Shown: positions 63,166 through 64,000 of the stretch, piece by piece
Position numbering within the stretch: the first letter of the stretch is position 1
Layout: every line of letters starts with the position of its first letter
Source of the DNA: Anseranas semipalmata
Taxonomy: Eukaryota; Chordata; Aves; Anseriformes; Anseranatidae
Direction of reading: 5' to 3'
Assembly: GCA_013399115.1 (NCBI GenBank)
Contig: VXAA01000972.1
Coordinates: 63,004-127,003 of the forward strand
DNA length: 64,000 bases
Notes under the pieces: model-generated
Database searches by the model: none
What the model was told of the DNA's origin: nothing
What the model saw: the letters and a program-made list of their open reading frames with translations, nothing else
Translations under genes and position numbers: made by a program

Positions 63166-63370
63166 CTGAACAGTTAAAGTTACTGGTAAAAGTCTGGAGT
63201 CTTTTCGAGGCCTTCCTTTTTTCTTCTTTTCTACTGTTTCTCCCTCAAGTTCCAGTTTCCGCTTGGGTGCGGTGAGTGGTTTAGCAGCTGGAATCTTCTC
63301 TTCACTGTCACTGCTACTCTCCAGAATATCCTTGGGCTTATTGTCTTTAACTAAATTCTGATCCTTCAGC
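63166..63370 (-). CDS. HIRA: HIRA exon (acidic/AT-hook-like region)
   Basis: Encodes about residues 593-660. It includes LKDQNLVKDNKPKD, the acidic ESSSDSEEK (serines followed by acidic residues, CK2-like), PKRKLELEGETVEKKKKG and RPRKDSR. KKKKGRPRK could act as a nuclear localisation signal or DNA contact; that is inference. The acceptor is GCTCAG|GCT and the donor CAG|GTGAAA. This is the most basic segment of the gene in this window. Confidence 0.96.
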
Positions 63371-64000
63371 CTGAGCAAGTAAAAAAAACATATTTCATAT
63401 TTTATATACACTGGTTCCAAAAGCTGTCATACATCCTACCCACTGCATTCTTCTAGGTAAGATGACATAATCTTAGCCTTGAGTGTATTCAAAGGGGTAC
63501 AAAGACAAGAAGATGAAGATGAAGAGGTACTGCAAATCCTTTGCAAAAGTACAACATACTATATATATACACATATGTAGTATATATAAATATATATACA
63601 CTAAGATATATATAACTGTTCAGATATATTCTCACTTTCAAAAAAGAAAGTGAATCAAACTAGCAATTAGCAACTGGATAAAGCTACAAAGAATAACTTT
63701 ATTTTAGCATTCAATGCCCATTATGATCAGTTCTCTTCCCTGGGTTGATACAAATAATTCAGCATTCTAAGATGCAATAGTTTTTCCACCTTTTCCCCTC
63801 CAACAGGCATTACATTTTCTACTTAACCATGCAGAACTTCATTTGTCATTGTACTGTTTTATCCTCAAAACTCGCCTTATTCGGTTCTGACTACTGATAG
63901 TTGCATATCTACAAACCATATAAATGACTGCACTGCATCATCATCCACTTCAGGAATACGGCAAAAGTAAAGGAGATAGTACAAATCCTTGTGCACTCTT
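63371..64000. other. HIRA: HIRA intron, partial (right edge)
   Basis: Contains the TA-rich tract. No coding block of the preceding HIRA exon was found before the window ends. The 62465-63165 intron also holds nothing recognised. Confidence 0.55.
63558..63615. repeat. (TA)n-rich microsatellite
   Basis: Interrupted TATATA tracts in the HIRA intron upstream of the first exon shown. Confidence 0.9.

Larger units (their letters stand above)
51731..63370 (-). other. HIRA: HIRA gene, 3' portion (last ten coding exons)
   Basis: HIRA is the scaffold of the nuclear HIRA-UBN1-CABIN1 complex, which deposits histone H3.3 independently of replication. Ten minus-strand exons join in frame (1279 bp including the stop) and encode roughly residues 592-1017. 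In order: an acidic serine stretch (ESSSDSEEK), a lysine-rich stretch with an AT-hook-like GRPRK core, then the C-terminal HIRA domain that in the known protein mediates self-association and CABIN1 binding. It ends with the conserved RDK stop. The N-terminal WD40 propeller and ASF1-binding B domain are right of the window. All splice sites are GT-AG and no frameshifts are seen. The human gene has 25 exons, so these should be exons 16-25. Residue numbers are counted back from the human length. Confidence 0.97.

Noticed and set aside
1..64000. Prokaryote-style features (operons, CRISPR, IS elements, ribosome binding sites)
   Set aside because: The sequence is vertebrate with spliced genes; nothing of this kind is present.

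Overview
This window is vertebrate nuclear DNA, almost certainly from a bird. It is AT-rich, with short coding exons separated by long GT-AG introns. It carries a 3'-truncated CR1 LINE whose end has the family's short terminal repeat, a solo LTR of a type I know from neoavian genomes, and worn MIR-like SINE fragments. There are no operons, CRISPR arrays or other prokaryotic features. Most long open frames are chance intronic frames or repeats.

Two genes account for the coding content, both on the minus strand and in tandem. (1) HIRA, the histone H3.3 chaperone subunit, fills the right part (about 51.7-64 kb). Its last ten coding exons are present, with the stop codon at 52549-52551 and a likely 3' UTR to about 51.7 kb. 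The WD40 half lies beyond the right edge. (2) PPIL2, the U-box/cyclophilin spliceosome-associated protein, runs from its CpG-island promoter near 49.2-49.6 kb to beyond the left edge. Coding exons 2-14 (about residues 11-341) join in frame with no break. Exon 1, expected to encode only about ten residues, is not visible and most likely lies in the assembly gap (N run 49288-49293). The exons encoding most of the cyclophilin domain and the C-terminus are left of base 1.

Layout: 1-1544 PPIL2 intron 14 (part); 1545-3665 exons 14 and 13; 3666-16993 a 13.3 kb intron; 16994-21614 exons 12-9; 21615-30390 an 8.8 kb intron with CR1; 30391-33359 exons 8-6; 33360-47251 a 13.9 kb intron with the solo LTR, conserved-looking noncoding islands and one unexplained exon-like block on the plus strand; 47252-49210 exons 5-2; 48.9-49.6 kb CpG island and gap; 49.6-51.7 kb intergenic; 51.7-63.4 kb HIRA; then an upstream HIRA intron.

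The two genes share no pathway (chromatin assembly versus spliceosome/ubiquitin). Their head-to-tail packing about 2 kb apart means HIRA transcription termination is close to the PPIL2 promoter. I found no novel enzymatic or defence system. The observations most worth checking are: a HIRA exon whose acceptor is directly followed by a perfect donor (recursive-splice-like); two degenerate hammerhead-like repeat copies head to head in a HIRA intron; the plus-strand exon-like block in PPIL2 intron 5; the missing exon 1; and HIRA-PPIL2 adjacency, since the two are megabases apart in human.
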